From assembly GCA_965197555.1 (NCBI GenBank), contig OZ240213.1, forward strand, positions 3,844,001 to 3,908,000: 64,000 bases of DNA. The letters are read 5' to 3'. This stretch comes from G965197555 sp965197555 (lineage in GTDB: Bacteria > Chloroflexota > Dehalococcoidia > Lucifugimonadales > UBA3495). The notes beneath the pieces are model-generated. The model worked only from the letters and a program-made list of their open reading frames with translations, was not told where the DNA came from and ran no database searches. This document shows, piece after piece, positions 8,413 to 16,824 of the stretch. The number at the start of each line of letters is the position of its first letter. Position 1 is the first letter of the stretch. The translations under genes were made by a program, and so were the position numbers.

Positions 8413-8751
8413 GTGCCCCGCTACGATTATCGTTGCACAAGTTGTAGTCACGAATTTGAATTGGTACAGAGCTTCCAGGAAGCTGGGTCCGGCTCCTGCC
8501 CACTGTGCCATAACACAGGCCAGCGAGTCTACCACGCAGTCCCAGTGATCTATAAAGGCTCTGGATTCTACACTACCGATTACGGTCGTCCGAAGCCACC
8601 TGCAGAGAACGACAAGACCGATACCAGCAGCAAAGAGACGACGGAGAAGTCGGATACCAAGGCGGCGTCCGACAACGGCTCTGCAGCCGCCTCTGAATCA
8701 AAGAGCGAGTCCACATCCAAGGCTGCTAGCGAATCGTCCAGAACCGATTAG
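8413..8751 (+). CDS. FmdB-family zinc-ribbon protein with low-complexity tail
   Basis: 112 residues. Residues 1-42 form the FmdB/CxxC-CxxC zinc ribbon (PRYDYRCTSCSHEFELVQSF, then CPLCHNTGQRVYH), a putative regulatory domain. A segment YKGSGFYTTDYG, typical of the family, follows, and the last 45 residues are rich in Ser, Lys, Glu and Ala and probably disordered. The start is GTG 8413 with AGGAG 8 nt upstream. It is 55 nt before dtd on the same strand, so the two are likely co-transcribed. Confidence 0.82.
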   Translation: MPRYDYRCTSCSHEFELVQSFQEAGSGSCPLCHNTGQRVYHAVPVIYKGSGFYTTDYGRPKPPAENDKTDTSSKETTEKSDTKAASDNGSAAASESKSESTSKAASESSRTD

Positions 8752-8806
8752 CGAACCTGCGCCTCATAGCTCAACCGGAGAAAGTGCCCACGGGGAGCGG
8801 TCGGTC

Positions 8807-9271
8807 ATGAGGGCGCTGTTGCAACGAGTGACGGAGGCCGCGGTGCTGGTGGGCGAGGAAGAAGTTGGTCACATAGGGCCGGGGCTGCTAGTGCTACTGG
8901 GAGTAGCCAAAGATGATGATGAAGCGGATGCCAAATACCTAACTGATAAGTTGATCCATCTTCGTATCTTCGCCGACCAAGAGAACCGTTTCAACCGCTC
9001 CGCCCTGGACGTAGGGGCGGAGTTTTTGATAGTTAGCCAATTCACTCTGTACGCCGATACTCGCAAGGGCCGACGGCCGGACTTTGGCGGCGCAGCCAGG
9101 CCTGAGCAAGCACTGCGTCTTTACGAGTACACAGTGGAGCGATGCCGGGAAGCAGGGATTAGGGTTGCCACCGGGCAGTTCCAAGAATATATGCAGGTCA
9201 AGCTGGAGAACGATGGACCAGTAACCCTACTGCTGGACAGCGCCGACCGGCAACGACCCCGCCGCGGCTAG
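8807..9271 (+). CDS. dtd: D-aminoacyl-tRNA deacylase
   Basis: 154-residue DTD enzyme that hydrolyses D-aminoacyl-tRNAs (and Gly-tRNA-Ala) as a quality-control step. Diagnostic motifs are the N-terminal MRALLQRVTEAAV, the catalytic SQFTLYADTRKGRRP and the C-terminal NDGPVTLLLDS, which stands for the Gly-cisPro substrate loop. Length is normal. Its 3' end overlaps the convergent DinB gene by 4 nt. Confidence 0.94.
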   Translation: MRALLQRVTEAAVLVGEEEVGHIGPGLLVLLGVAKDDDEADAKYLTDKLIHLRIFADQENRFNRSALDVGAEFLIVSQFTLYADTRKGRRPDFGGAARPEQALRLYEYTVERCREAGIRVATGQFQEYMQVKLENDGPVTLLLDSADRQRPRRG

Positions 9272-9807
9272 CGATGCCAGCCCATCCCCCGGTAGAAACC
9301 CCTTAAGTAAGCGATTTGGCCCCCATGGGCCACCGAGTCCCACGTCATCTGGCCCAACGCCGCGGCAACTGTGCGGGGCTCCTCAACGGGCGGAATGACC
9401 TTTCGCACTTCCATTTGAGCCGCGGTCAGTCCCGACACGTAGCTCATTGCCAATTCCTTCACCGCCTGATAATAGCCGACCTGCACCGCTTTATCGGGAG
9501 CCGACCACGCGGCTACCTGCGCGGACGTCCAGCCTACTCCCCGGTCATCAGGATCGCCATCCATACCAAACTTCTGATGCCAGCCATCCTGAATCCAGAG
9601 CTGGGGTGTCTCCTGCAATCGAGTGTTAATAAACGTGTCTACCACCCGGCTGAGGTGCCACAGGATCCAGGCAACGGAGTTGCACTGGTCAGATGGCTGA
9701 CTAGCCATGACGGAATCGTCCAATCCCTTTAGAGCAGAGTCGATCATGTCCCAATTGCGGTCCAGTGCCGTCATGATAGCTTCAGCAGCAGCCACGTTTA
9801 TCTCCAA
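9268..9807 (-). CDS. DinB-family protein
   Basis: 179-residue four-helix-bundle protein of the DinB/YfiT superfamily. Expected metal ligands are the histidine in WILWHLSRVVD (about residue 51) and that in SVAHGGQIAYLRG (about 163), matching the usual His-His pattern. Members include thiol-dependent transferases, but the reaction here is unknown. The start at ATG 9807 lies 2 nt after the nadC stop, suggesting translational coupling and membership in the miaB-nadA-nadC run. Confidence 0.78.
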   Translation of the reverse strand: MEINVAAAEAIMTALDRNWDMIDSALKGLDDSVMASQPSDQCNSVAWILWHLSRVVDTFINTRLQETPQLWIQDGWHQKFGMDGDPDDRGVGWTSAQVAAWSAPDKAVQVGYYQAVKELAMSYVSGLTAAQMEVRKVIPPVEEPRTVAAALGQMTWDSVAHGGQIAYLRGFYRGMGWHR

Positions 9808-9809
9808 AT

Positions 9810-10664
9810 CTAGCGGAATTCCAAGTCCAGGCTGATGTCCAAGGCCTGGGTCGAGTGAGTCAACGCACCTACGGAAATCAGGTCCACTCCGGTTTCCGCG
9901 ACGGCCCGCACCGTCTCCATGTTGATGCCCCCTGAAGCCTCCACAACCGCTTTACGACCGATGATATCCATGGCCTGGCGCATCATGGGTGGGGGCATGT
10001 TGTCGAGCATGATTATATGAGCGCCAGCTTCCAATGCCTCTTCGACCTGCTCCAGGGTTTCCACCTCGACCTCCACCTTGATGGTGTGAGACGCCCGAGC
10101 AAGAGCAAGCTGAATCACTTCCTTCAACCCGAGCTCCCGAGACCGTAGGGCTTCAATATGGTTGTCTTTGATCAAGATGCCATCGGCTAGGTTCAACCGG
10201 TGATTGTAACCTCCGCCCATACGCACCGCGTACTTGTCGAGATAGCGAAGACCCGGCGCAGTCTTCCGAGTATCCACGATTCTAGCCCTGCACCCTTCGA
10301 CTGCTTTCACATATCGATCGGTTGCGGTGGCTATGCCACTCATTCTTTGCAGAAAGTTTAACGCCACTCTCTCCGCCTTGAGAATACTTGCCGCCGAGCC
10401 TTCGACCTTGGCGATGTCGTCCCCCGGGGAGAGTTGGGAACTATCCTCCAGCAACGAATTAACCCGGAGGCTGGGGTCCAACCGATGGAACACAGCAGTC
10501 GACACCTCCGCGCCAGCTAGGACTCCTCGGGTTTTGGCGCGAATCGTACCAATCGCCAGCACGTCCGTCGGCACCAACACCTGGGTCGTCGGGTCGTTGA
10601 AGGTCTGGTCCTCGGTAAACGCAGCGTCGATCAACCGGTATACTTCGGGAGGAAACTGGTTCAC
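9810..10664 (-). CDS. nadC: Nicotinate-nucleotide pyrophosphorylase (carboxylating)
   Basis: 284-residue quinolinate phosphoribosyltransferase, which converts quinolinate and PRPP to nicotinate mononucleotide in de novo NAD synthesis. Key motifs are FLQRMSGIATATDRYV, DTRKTAPGLRYLDKYAV, GGGYNHRLNLADGILIKDNH and the C-terminal EASGGINMETVRA with DLISVGALTHS (phosphate-binding barrel end). It follows nadA after a 140-nt spacer and is coupled to the DinB gene. Confidence 0.95.
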   Translation of the reverse strand: MNQFPPEVYRLIDAAFTEDQTFNDPTTQVLVPTDVLAIGTIRAKTRGVLAGAEVSTAVFHRLDPSLRVNSLLEDSSQLSPGDDIAKVEGSAASILKAERVALNFLQRMSGIATATDRYVKAVEGCRARIVDTRKTAPGLRYLDKYAVRMGGGYNHRLNLADGILIKDNHIEALRSRELGLKEVIQLALARASHTIKVEVEVETLEQVEEALEAGAHIIMLDNMPPPMMRQAMDIIGRKAVVEASGGINMETVRAVAETGVDLISVGALTHSTQALDISLDLEFR

Positions 10665-10804
10665 CTCTGGTCTCCTATGAAGTCGACGAAGAATCTCTCA
10701 AACGTGCGGATCGAATTGATTCCGAGGGACTCGCCTTCTCTCTTTCGGCTCAGTCCGATTCCCCGTCAGGGGGTGCTCTTACTCAGAGTTGGCGAGTTTA
10801 AGTG

Positions 10805-12043
10805 TTACCGGAGGGACAACATGCGGTCCAACGCGACTTGAGCTTCTTGCTGAATGTGGTCGGGCACAGTTATTTCGTTGTTTACCCGCCCTTGAAGAAG
10901 GTCATCCAGAACCCACAGGAGGTACGCCGGATGAATCCGGTACATGGTGGAGCAGGGACAGGTGACCGGGTCCAAGCAGAAAACAACTTTATCCGGATTG
11001 TGCAGCGCCAAACGGTTAACGAGACTGATCTCCGTTCCTACTGCCCACTTGCTGCCGGCAGGGGCCTCGTTTATCGACTTCCGGATGAACTCGGTGGAAC
11101 CTATGAGGTCAGCGGCCTGAACCGTCTCCATCGGGCACTCGGGGTGCACTAGGACATTAACATCAGGATAGCGTTCACGAGCAGTCTGAATCTGCTTAAC
11201 AGTGAACCTAGTGTGCACCGAGCAGTGCCCCTGCCAAAGGACCATCTTAGCGTTAAGAAGCTGCTCCGGGGTGTTCCCACCTAGGCGCTTGAACGGGTTC
11301 CAAACGACCATTCGGTCGGGGGAGATACCCAGCTTTACACCGGTATTCCGCCCCAGGTGCTGGTCCGGAAGGAACAGCACTCGTTCTGAATGCTGGAAAG
11401 CCCATTCCAAAACAGCAGTAGCGTTGGACGAAGTGCACACCGCGCCATTATTGCGACCACAGAGCGCCTTGATCCCCGCGATGGAGTTCATATAAGTGAC
11501 TGGAGTAATACCGCCGTGGTCTCCCAAGACGTCTTGAAGGTCATCCCAAGCGTCTTCGACGTCCTCCATCGGGGCCATATCGGCCATGGAACATCCCGCG
11601 GTGATATTGGGAAGGATCACTTTCTGATAAGGGGCGGAGAGAATGCAGGCGGTTTCCGCCATGAAGTGCACGCCACAGAAGATAATGTAGCTTGCGTCGG
11701 GCAACGAAGCTGCTTCCTGGGACAAGAGGAATGAGTCACCCTGGAAGTCAGCGTATTTTATTACCTCTTCCCTTTGGTAGTGGTGTCCGAGGATAGTTAC
11801 CGAGTTCCCGAGCTCTTGGCGCGCCCGATGAATGCGTTGGTCCAGTTCTTGAGCATCGTAGTGGATGTACTCGTTAGGGATTTTTTGCCAACGCACATTT
11901 ACGGACAACTCTTGAGCCAAGGGCTTAGACGGAAGTTCGTCTTCCGTCTTGCAGAAGGCAGAGTGCTCTATCTCCGTGATCGGGACGACTGGTTGACGGG
12001 ATCTGGTCGCCATGGCTAACATCCTCTGGGGATCGTCTACCAT
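10805..12043 (-). CDS. nadA: Quinolinate synthase
   Basis: 412-residue NadA, a 4Fe-4S enzyme condensing iminoaspartate with dihydroxyacetone phosphate. Visible motifs are TILGHHYQREEVIKYAD, GDSFLLSQEA, and cysteine sites in FCGVHFMAETA, GAVCTSSNA and DPVTCPCSTM, consistent with the three cluster ligands. It carries a longer N-terminus than the E. coli enzyme. Its ATG overlaps the miaB stop codon (TAATG), so translation is coupled. No nadB or aspartate dehydrogenase lies nearby, so iminoaspartate must come from elsewhere in the genome. Confidence 0.95.
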   Translation of the reverse strand: MVDDPQRMLAMATRSRQPVVPITEIEHSAFCKTEDELPSKPLAQELSVNVRWQKIPNEYIHYDAQELDQRIHRARQELGNSVTILGHHYQREEVIKYADFQGDSFLLSQEAASLPDASYIIFCGVHFMAETACILSAPYQKVILPNITAGCSMADMAPMEDVEDAWDDLQDVLGDHGGITPVTYMNSIAGIKALCGRNNGAVCTSSNATAVLEWAFQHSERVLFLPDQHLGRNTGVKLGISPDRMVVWNPFKRLGGNTPEQLLNAKMVLWQGHCSVHTRFTVKQIQTARERYPDVNVLVHPECPMETVQAADLIGSTEFIRKSINEAPAGSKWAVGTEISLVNRLALHNPDKVVFCLDPVTCPCSTMYRIHPAYLLWVLDDLLQGRVNNEITVPDHIQQEAQVALDRMLSLR

Positions 12044-13353
12044 TAATTAACCCCGTGGCAAGTAACCGGGTGGCAATTGGCCGCGTGGGACCCTGCTAGG
12101 GACCACGGGGTAGCTTGTTCAATGTTCAATTGAACCAGGCGCCCCGTGTAGTCGTCTTCATCGTGGAAGAAGACCAGTTTATCTGACCGAGTCCGTCCTT
12201 GCCACTTTCCCTTGTGGCGCCCCTCCACCAGCACTTCCTGTTGGTTGCCTACCAATGCAGAGTTGACTTCCCTAAGAATCTGTTCCTGTACCTCGTCCAC
12301 CCGCTTCCGGCGACGGACTTTCTCTTCCCGAGGCACTTCGTCGTTCATAGTGCGTGCGGCAATGGTGCCCGGGCGGGGAGAGTAGGCCGCACAATGCACT
12401 TTGTCGAATCTTAATTCTGACACCAGCTCCAGAGAACGCTCAAACTGGGCATCGGTTTCACCGGGGAACCCGACTATGATGTCGGTACTGAGGGACACCC
12501 CTGGAACAGCACCCCTGATACGGCCCACCAAGTCGACGTATTCGGCGCGGCTATAGGGACGCCGCATGCGACTTAAAACGTCATCATCTCCTGCCTGAAC
12601 TGGCAAGTTTATATGCTCGCACACCTTGGGCAGGTCGGCTACGGCCTCTATGATACGGTCGCTCATGAATGACGGGTGGGAGGTCAAGAACCGGACGCGC
12701 TCCAGCCCGGACAAACCATTCAACTCGGTCATTAGGTCTGCCAGGTCGGGTTTATTAGGCAGGTCTAGGCCGTAGGCGTCCACCGTCTGGCCCAGCACAG
12801 TTACTTCTTTGACGCCCCGGCCCACCAGAAGCTCCACCTCCGTCACCACCTCGTCTACCGGCCGACTGACTTGACGCCCGCGACGGTAAGGGATGATGCA
12901 GAAGGTGCACATCAGGTCACACCCATGGATTATGGGAACATAACAAGTTACATTAGGATGATTGGGTGCCAGGGATCCGACACAACCCTCCCAGTCCAAA
13001 CCCAGCCGATGCCCAACCAAGTCCAGCAGCGGGCGGTAGTCCTGGGGTTGCATGAAAACGTCCACATAAGGAAACCGCTGTCGCAGGTCGTCCTTCTTTG
13101 GGCCGACCATGCAGCCCATCAACGCCACCACCCGTTCCGGCCGCTGCTCCTTGAGGGGCTTCATCGCTCCCAGTGTCCCGCTGACCTTATCTTCAGCATT
13201 CTGCCTGACAACACAGGAGTTGAGCACTATAACGTCGGCTTCATCGGCTCGGGGGACTTCGGCCAAGCCCAACTGCTCCAGAGCGGTACCCAATCGCTCG
13301 GAGTCAGCCTTATTCATCTGGCAGCCGATGGTCCAGAGGTAGAAAGTATCCAT
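12043..13353 (-). CDS. miaB: tRNA-2-methylthio-N6-dimethylallyladenosine synthase
   Basis: Radical-SAM methylthiotransferase acting on A37 of tRNAs. The N-terminal domain has the three cluster cysteines (TIGCQMNKADSE, LNSCVVRQNAED, ALMGCMVG), the radical-SAM site is GCDLMCTFCIIPYRRGR, and a TRAM domain closes the protein (about 375-436). I place the start at ATG 13353 (436 residues): the longer frame to 13413 runs into tRNA-Ser and its extra 20 residues are not family-like. First gene of a minus-strand run with nadA, nadC and DinB. Confidence 0.92.
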   Translation of the reverse strand: MDTFYLWTIGCQMNKADSERLGTALEQLGLAEVPRADEADVIVLNSCVVRQNAEDKVSGTLGAMKPLKEQRPERVVALMGCMVGPKKDDLRQRFPYVDVFMQPQDYRPLLDLVGHRLGLDWEGCVGSLAPNHPNVTCYVPIIHGCDLMCTFCIIPYRRGRQVSRPVDEVVTEVELLVGRGVKEVTVLGQTVDAYGLDLPNKPDLADLMTELNGLSGLERVRFLTSHPSFMSDRIIEAVADLPKVCEHINLPVQAGDDDVLSRMRRPYSRAEYVDLVGRIRGAVPGVSLSTDIIVGFPGETDAQFERSLELVSELRFDKVHCAAYSPRPGTIAARTMNDEVPREEKVRRRKRVDEVQEQILREVNSALVGNQQEVLVEGRHKGKWQGRTRSDKLVFFHDEDDYTGRLVQLNIEQATPWSLAGSHAANCHPVTCHGVN

Positions 13354-13385
13354 CTTATAGCACTTGTGGGACTCGGGAGAGGAAA

Positions 13386-13478
13386 TGGCGGAGGGAATGG
13401 GATTTGAACCCATGAGCCCGCAATAAACGGGCTAAGCGCTTAGCAGGCGCCCGCACTCGGCCACTATGCGATCCCTCC
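13386..13478 (-). tRNA. tRNA-Ser(GCT)
   Basis: 93-nt class II tRNA with encoded CCA. The acceptor stem pairs GGAGGG with CCCTCC, the anticodon loop CTGCTAA gives GCT, a long variable arm is built on GCCCG/CGGGC, and the T arm has GGGTTCAAATCCC. It lies 32 nt upstream of miaB on the same strand. Confidence 0.93.
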
Positions 13479-13755
13479 TTAGCTATTCACATGTTATCAA
13501 ATGCCCAAATACCCAGCAATACCCCCCAGGCGCGGGGGTGGTCCGCCAAGGTGGAGGAGGACTCAGTCAATGTGTGCCCCGTGGATTTCTCTGATTAACT
13601 ACATTGGCCAGGTATTGTTAAGCGAACGTTAGTTACCCGTGTGGACAATCTGGACACTATTCGTTATTCAATGGCTTAGATGACTCTTTGACGCCAACAG
13701 TCTTTCGGTAGTCGAATTATAACCACTAAAACTAGCCTCGACTCCGATTTCTGGA

Positions 13756-13799
13756 TTGACAGGTAGGGAAGGCTGCTCTATTATTGACAATAATAGAGC
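13756..13799 (+). promoter_or_regulatory. Promoter with overlapping 25-bp palindromic operator
   Basis: TTGACA at 13756-13761 and TATTAT at 13779-13784 are separated by 17 nt. A perfect inverted repeat, 11-bp arms GCTCTATTATT/AATAATAGAGC with a 3-nt centre, covers 13775-13799, that is, the -10 and the presumed transcription start. It is 27 nt before the Lrp/AsnC-type gene, so negative autoregulation is the simplest reading. Nothing else is recognised in the 13479-13826 interval. Confidence 0.65.
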
Positions 13800-13826
13800 T
13801 TCCACAGTTGTCGGAGAGTGTCGCTA

Positions 13827-14267
13827 ATGGACGAATTGGACCGCAAGATAATTAGCCTATTGCAACTCGATGGGCGGGCTTCCAACGCTAAAATCGCCCG
13901 CGAAGTATGTGTCAGCGAAGGCACGGTGCGTAGGCGCTTGCGGCGGTTGATCCAGGATGACGTTGTAAAAGTTATTGCGGTGCCCAACCTCGAAAAACTG
14001 GGCTACGCCACCACCGCCCTGATTGGTCTTCAAACCGGGCCCGGCAAAAGCGACTCGGTGGCCGAAGCTATAGCCGGCCTTGAAGAGGCACATTACGTGG
14101 CCATCACCACCGGCGCGTACGACGTCTTTGTTTGGGCCGGGTTGGAGTCGGCGGAAAGTCTCGGGAACTTCCTGCGGACCAAGATAGGTGTCATTGAGGG
14201 AGTGCAACGCACCGAGACCTTCGTCAATCTATCCATCAAGAAGCGTACCTACGGCTTAGTCCTTTAA
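13827..14267 (+). CDS. Lrp/AsnC-family transcriptional regulator
   Basis: 146 residues. The N-terminal helix-turn-helix (about 1-50) includes LDRKIISLLQLDGRASNAKI and VSEGTVRRRLRRLI; the C-terminal RAM/AsnC ligand domain follows with TTALIGLQTGPGKS and VAITTGAYDVFVWA. Such proteins assemble as octamers and sense amino acids or other small molecules. I choose ATG 13827, with GGAGAG 8 nt upstream, over a GTG three codons earlier that touches that site. The target genes are unknown beyond the probable operator in its own promoter. Confidence 0.88.
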   Translation: MDELDRKIISLLQLDGRASNAKIAREVCVSEGTVRRRLRRLIQDDVVKVIAVPNLEKLGYATTALIGLQTGPGKSDSVAEAIAGLEEAHYVAITTGAYDVFVWAGLESAESLGNFLRTKIGVIEGVQRTETFVNLSIKKRTYGLVL

Positions 14268-14489
14268 CAGGGCCTGCTGCACCTGGGCTTTTCAAATTAC
14301 CGCTGGCCATGCCTCACCCGCTAACAAATAATTTCCACGTGGTGGCCCATAGGTCAGTTACTCCGCCGGCGGGTGTTTGACTGTAGCCAAAGAATGATGC
14401 AATTATTGGCCTCAGAGCGACATTGCGGTGTTCGTTAGGGCCCAATATATCCGAAACTCTATCCACGGGCGCTGTCAGGGGCTTAAGCC

Positions 14490-15140
14490 ATGACCGATAG
14501 CCAAGACGCCATGCTTGTGGTCGAGCGGGGTGTCTACGACTCCAGTGTTATTCTGTTGGACCAACCTTCCTCCATGTTAGGCAAGTCCCCCTCCTCTACC
14601 ATCGTTCTAGACAATCCCTACATATCCCGCCGCCACGCAGTTATCTTCCGCTGCGGCGCTGACTACGAAATTGAAGACCTGGGAAGCAAAAACGGTACGT
14701 CAGTGAATGGCAGCCAAGTGGCCGGCAGGCGTCGGCTCAACTTCGGCGACCGTATCGACCTGGGATGGGGCCAGGTCGTTCTTCGGTTCCAGCGCCTGGG
14801 CTCTACTCTTACCCTACCGCCCGACGGCGTTTCGCCGCCGGAAGGACTGGTAGTAGACGTGCGTTCCAGGGACGTGTGGGTCCGCGGCCAAAAAGTGGAA
14901 CCACCCCTCTCCAGAAAAGAGTTCGACGTGCTGGCCCTGCTCTATGTCCGGCGCGGTGAGGCCTGCAGCAAAGACGAAATCGCAATCCGCGGCTGGCCGG
15001 AACGACGGATGGGGGACGTTGCCGATCAGGACATCGAACAATATGTCCGGCGGTTGAGGTTGCGTATCGAACCACACCCCTCACGCCCACAGCACATAAT
15101 CACCGTTCGAGGGTTCGGGTACAGGCTCTCCGGCCCTTAG
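14490..15140 (+). CDS. FHA-domain winged-helix transcriptional regulator
   Basis: 216 residues joining a phosphothreonine-binding FHA domain (about 8-105: GKSPSSTIVL, ISRRHAVIF, IEDLGSKNGTSVNG, all key residues kept) to an OmpR/PhoB-type C-terminal winged helix (about 118-215: PPLSRKEFDVLALLY, QDIEQYVRRLRLRIE, ITVRGFGYRL). It lacks a receiver domain, so binding of a phosphorylated partner is the likely input. It heads the cluster of triple-FHA protein, PP2C phosphatase and kinase, and is a plausible transcriptional output of that kinase. It is separated from the next gene by 197 nt, which may hold its own promoter. Confidence 0.86.
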   Translation: MTDSQDAMLVVERGVYDSSVILLDQPSSMLGKSPSSTIVLDNPYISRRHAVIFRCGADYEIEDLGSKNGTSVNGSQVAGRRRLNFGDRIDLGWGQVVLRFQRLGSTLTLPPDGVSPPEGLVVDVRSRDVWVRGQKVEPPLSRKEFDVLALLYVRRGEACSKDEIAIRGWPERRMGDVADQDIEQYVRRLRLRIEPHPSRPQHIITVRGFGYRLSGP

Positions 15141-15337
15141 CCAAGCAGGGGTCAACGAATGCCGTCCGCCTTCCTCAGAGGCTGGGATGGTCGTGGCCCC
15201 TGCCACCCCTAACAGCTACTATTCAGACTTTTATCAGCTTTCCTTCAGGAAACCGCGTGTCTGAACCCTTAGTGTATTGGAGTAAGGGAACCCGGGAGCC
15301 GAATTCGTAGGAAAAACAAGACAAGAGAGGTGTAAAC

Positions 15338-16813
15338 ATGTTCTGGTTTGACTCGTGGCTTGTCCTGGCCGGACTGGTAATATCTATCGCCCTTACCCTT
15401 ACGGTTGTCATCCGCGAGGACTGGCGTGGTGTTGGGCCGATCGTCGTCGCCGTGATGGTCGTCACTTTTATCGCCTGCCTACCGTCGGCCTTAATGCGCA
15501 TGGGAATCGCTTTGGAAATTGGCAGCGAGACTACAGTGGTCTACGTAAATCTCATAGCGACCTTAGTGGCCGTAGTCGTCGGCGGTTCACGGCTATATGC
15601 TCGGATTCGCGCCGAAAGTGCATTACCAACCTTTGTGAACCAGGCCGACTTCGGAGACGGTGCCCCATCCGGACAGACCGGCGACGCTGGCACACTGACC
15701 GCCATGGAACACGCGACACCAGAACAGGCGCTCCCGGGGACCGGGTGGCTCCACTTCACCGCTGGACCCAGGACCGGCCAGTCGATTCCGCTCCCGGCAG
15801 GGACAATAACAATTGGCCGGGCTATTGACAACGATGTCGTTCTGGATGACGCCACGGTTAGCCGCAGCCACGCCACTATTGGGTACCGGGACGGCGAGTA
15901 CTATATCGAGGACGCGGGTAGCATGAGCGGAACGATGGTTGAAGGCGCTCCGGCCGCCACCACCATGCTGGCCTCCGGAGCGACCCTGCAGATGGGTGAA
16001 GCCGAAATGGTCTTCATGCGGACCGGCGCCGTAGGCCCGGCCGATGCGACCGGCTTCGCCAGCATGAGAACCGGCGGGACCGGTCCGGGCGGTAGCGCAC
16101 GGGGCGGCACGGGCGTCGGCCGCCCCGGGGAAACCGTGGTGCTAGCCGCCGCGCAAGACCAAGTCATGGCTTGGCTGGCCGTTACTGCTGGCCCGTCCAA
16201 AGGCAAGTCCTATCAGCTCAAGGAAGGCGACAATACCATCGGAAGGTCTCCGGACAACGACCTCGTCCTGGAAGCCAACGCCGCCAGCCGCAACCATGCC
16301 ATGGTACGGGTACAAGACGGGCGGTTTGTGTTGGTTGACCTGGGCAGCAGCGGAGGCACCAGAGTGGGCGGCCACACGGTTTCCGGCAGGTCCATCTCTC
16401 CCGGAGGAGTTCTCACTGTGGGGCAAACCAGGCTCAGACTCGTAGCCATAGAGGGCCAGGAGGGCCTGCCGCCGGGCACCCTGTCTGGACAAACCATCGT
16501 GGACACGCCAGGAGGCGGCTCGGCAGTGCTCATCGCCCAATCGGGGCCGGACAGCGGCAAGAGCTTCCTCGTTTCCGTCGGAGATACCGCCATCGGCCGG
16601 GAACCCGGCAGCCAAGTGCTGCTCACCGACGAGGCGATCAGCCGACGCCACGCCTTGGTACGCTCGGAAGCCGATGGGTTCATGGTATTCGATCTGGGCA
16701 GCCGGTCCGGCACCCAGGTAGGCAACGAAACGGTCAGAGGGCACGACCTGGCTGGCGGCGACAGCATCTCCATCGGGCGCTCTGAGGTGGTCCTGATGAG
16801 GCCGGGTTCCTAG
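15338..16813 (+). CDS. Membrane protein with three FHA domains
   Basis: 491 residues. Three hydrophobic segments in the first 90 residues (WLVLAGLVISIALTLTVV, IVVAVMVVTFIACL, VYVNLIATLVAVVVGG) anchor three cytoplasmic FHA domains at about 136-225, 277-370 and 394-488. Each keeps the GR, SR/SRN and H positions (TIGRAIDNDVVL, TIGRSPDNDLVL, AIGREPGSQVLL), but the usual NGT asparagine is replaced: SMSGT, SSGGT and SRSGT. Glycine-rich linkers separate the domains. It is 11 nt before the phosphatase gene and probably scaffolds phosphorylated kinase at the membrane, though the changed loop may weaken pThr contacts. Confidence 0.86.
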   Translation: MFWFDSWLVLAGLVISIALTLTVVIREDWRGVGPIVVAVMVVTFIACLPSALMRMGIALEIGSETTVVYVNLIATLVAVVVGGSRLYARIRAESALPTFVNQADFGDGAPSGQTGDAGTLTAMEHATPEQALPGTGWLHFTAGPRTGQSIPLPAGTITIGRAIDNDVVLDDATVSRSHATIGYRDGEYYIEDAGSMSGTMVEGAPAATTMLASGATLQMGEAEMVFMRTGAVGPADATGFASMRTGGTGPGGSARGGTGVGRPGETVVLAAAQDQVMAWLAVTAGPSKGKSYQLKEGDNTIGRSPDNDLVLEANAASRNHAMVRVQDGRFVLVDLGSSGGTRVGGHTVSGRSISPGGVLTVGQTRLRLVAIEGQEGLPPGTLSGQTIVDTPGGGSAVLIAQSGPDSGKSFLVSVGDTAIGREPGSQVLLTDEAISRRHALVRSEADGFMVFDLGSRSGTQVGNETVRGHDLAGGDSISIGRSEVVLMRPGS

Positions 16814-16824
16814 GAGGTACGGCC

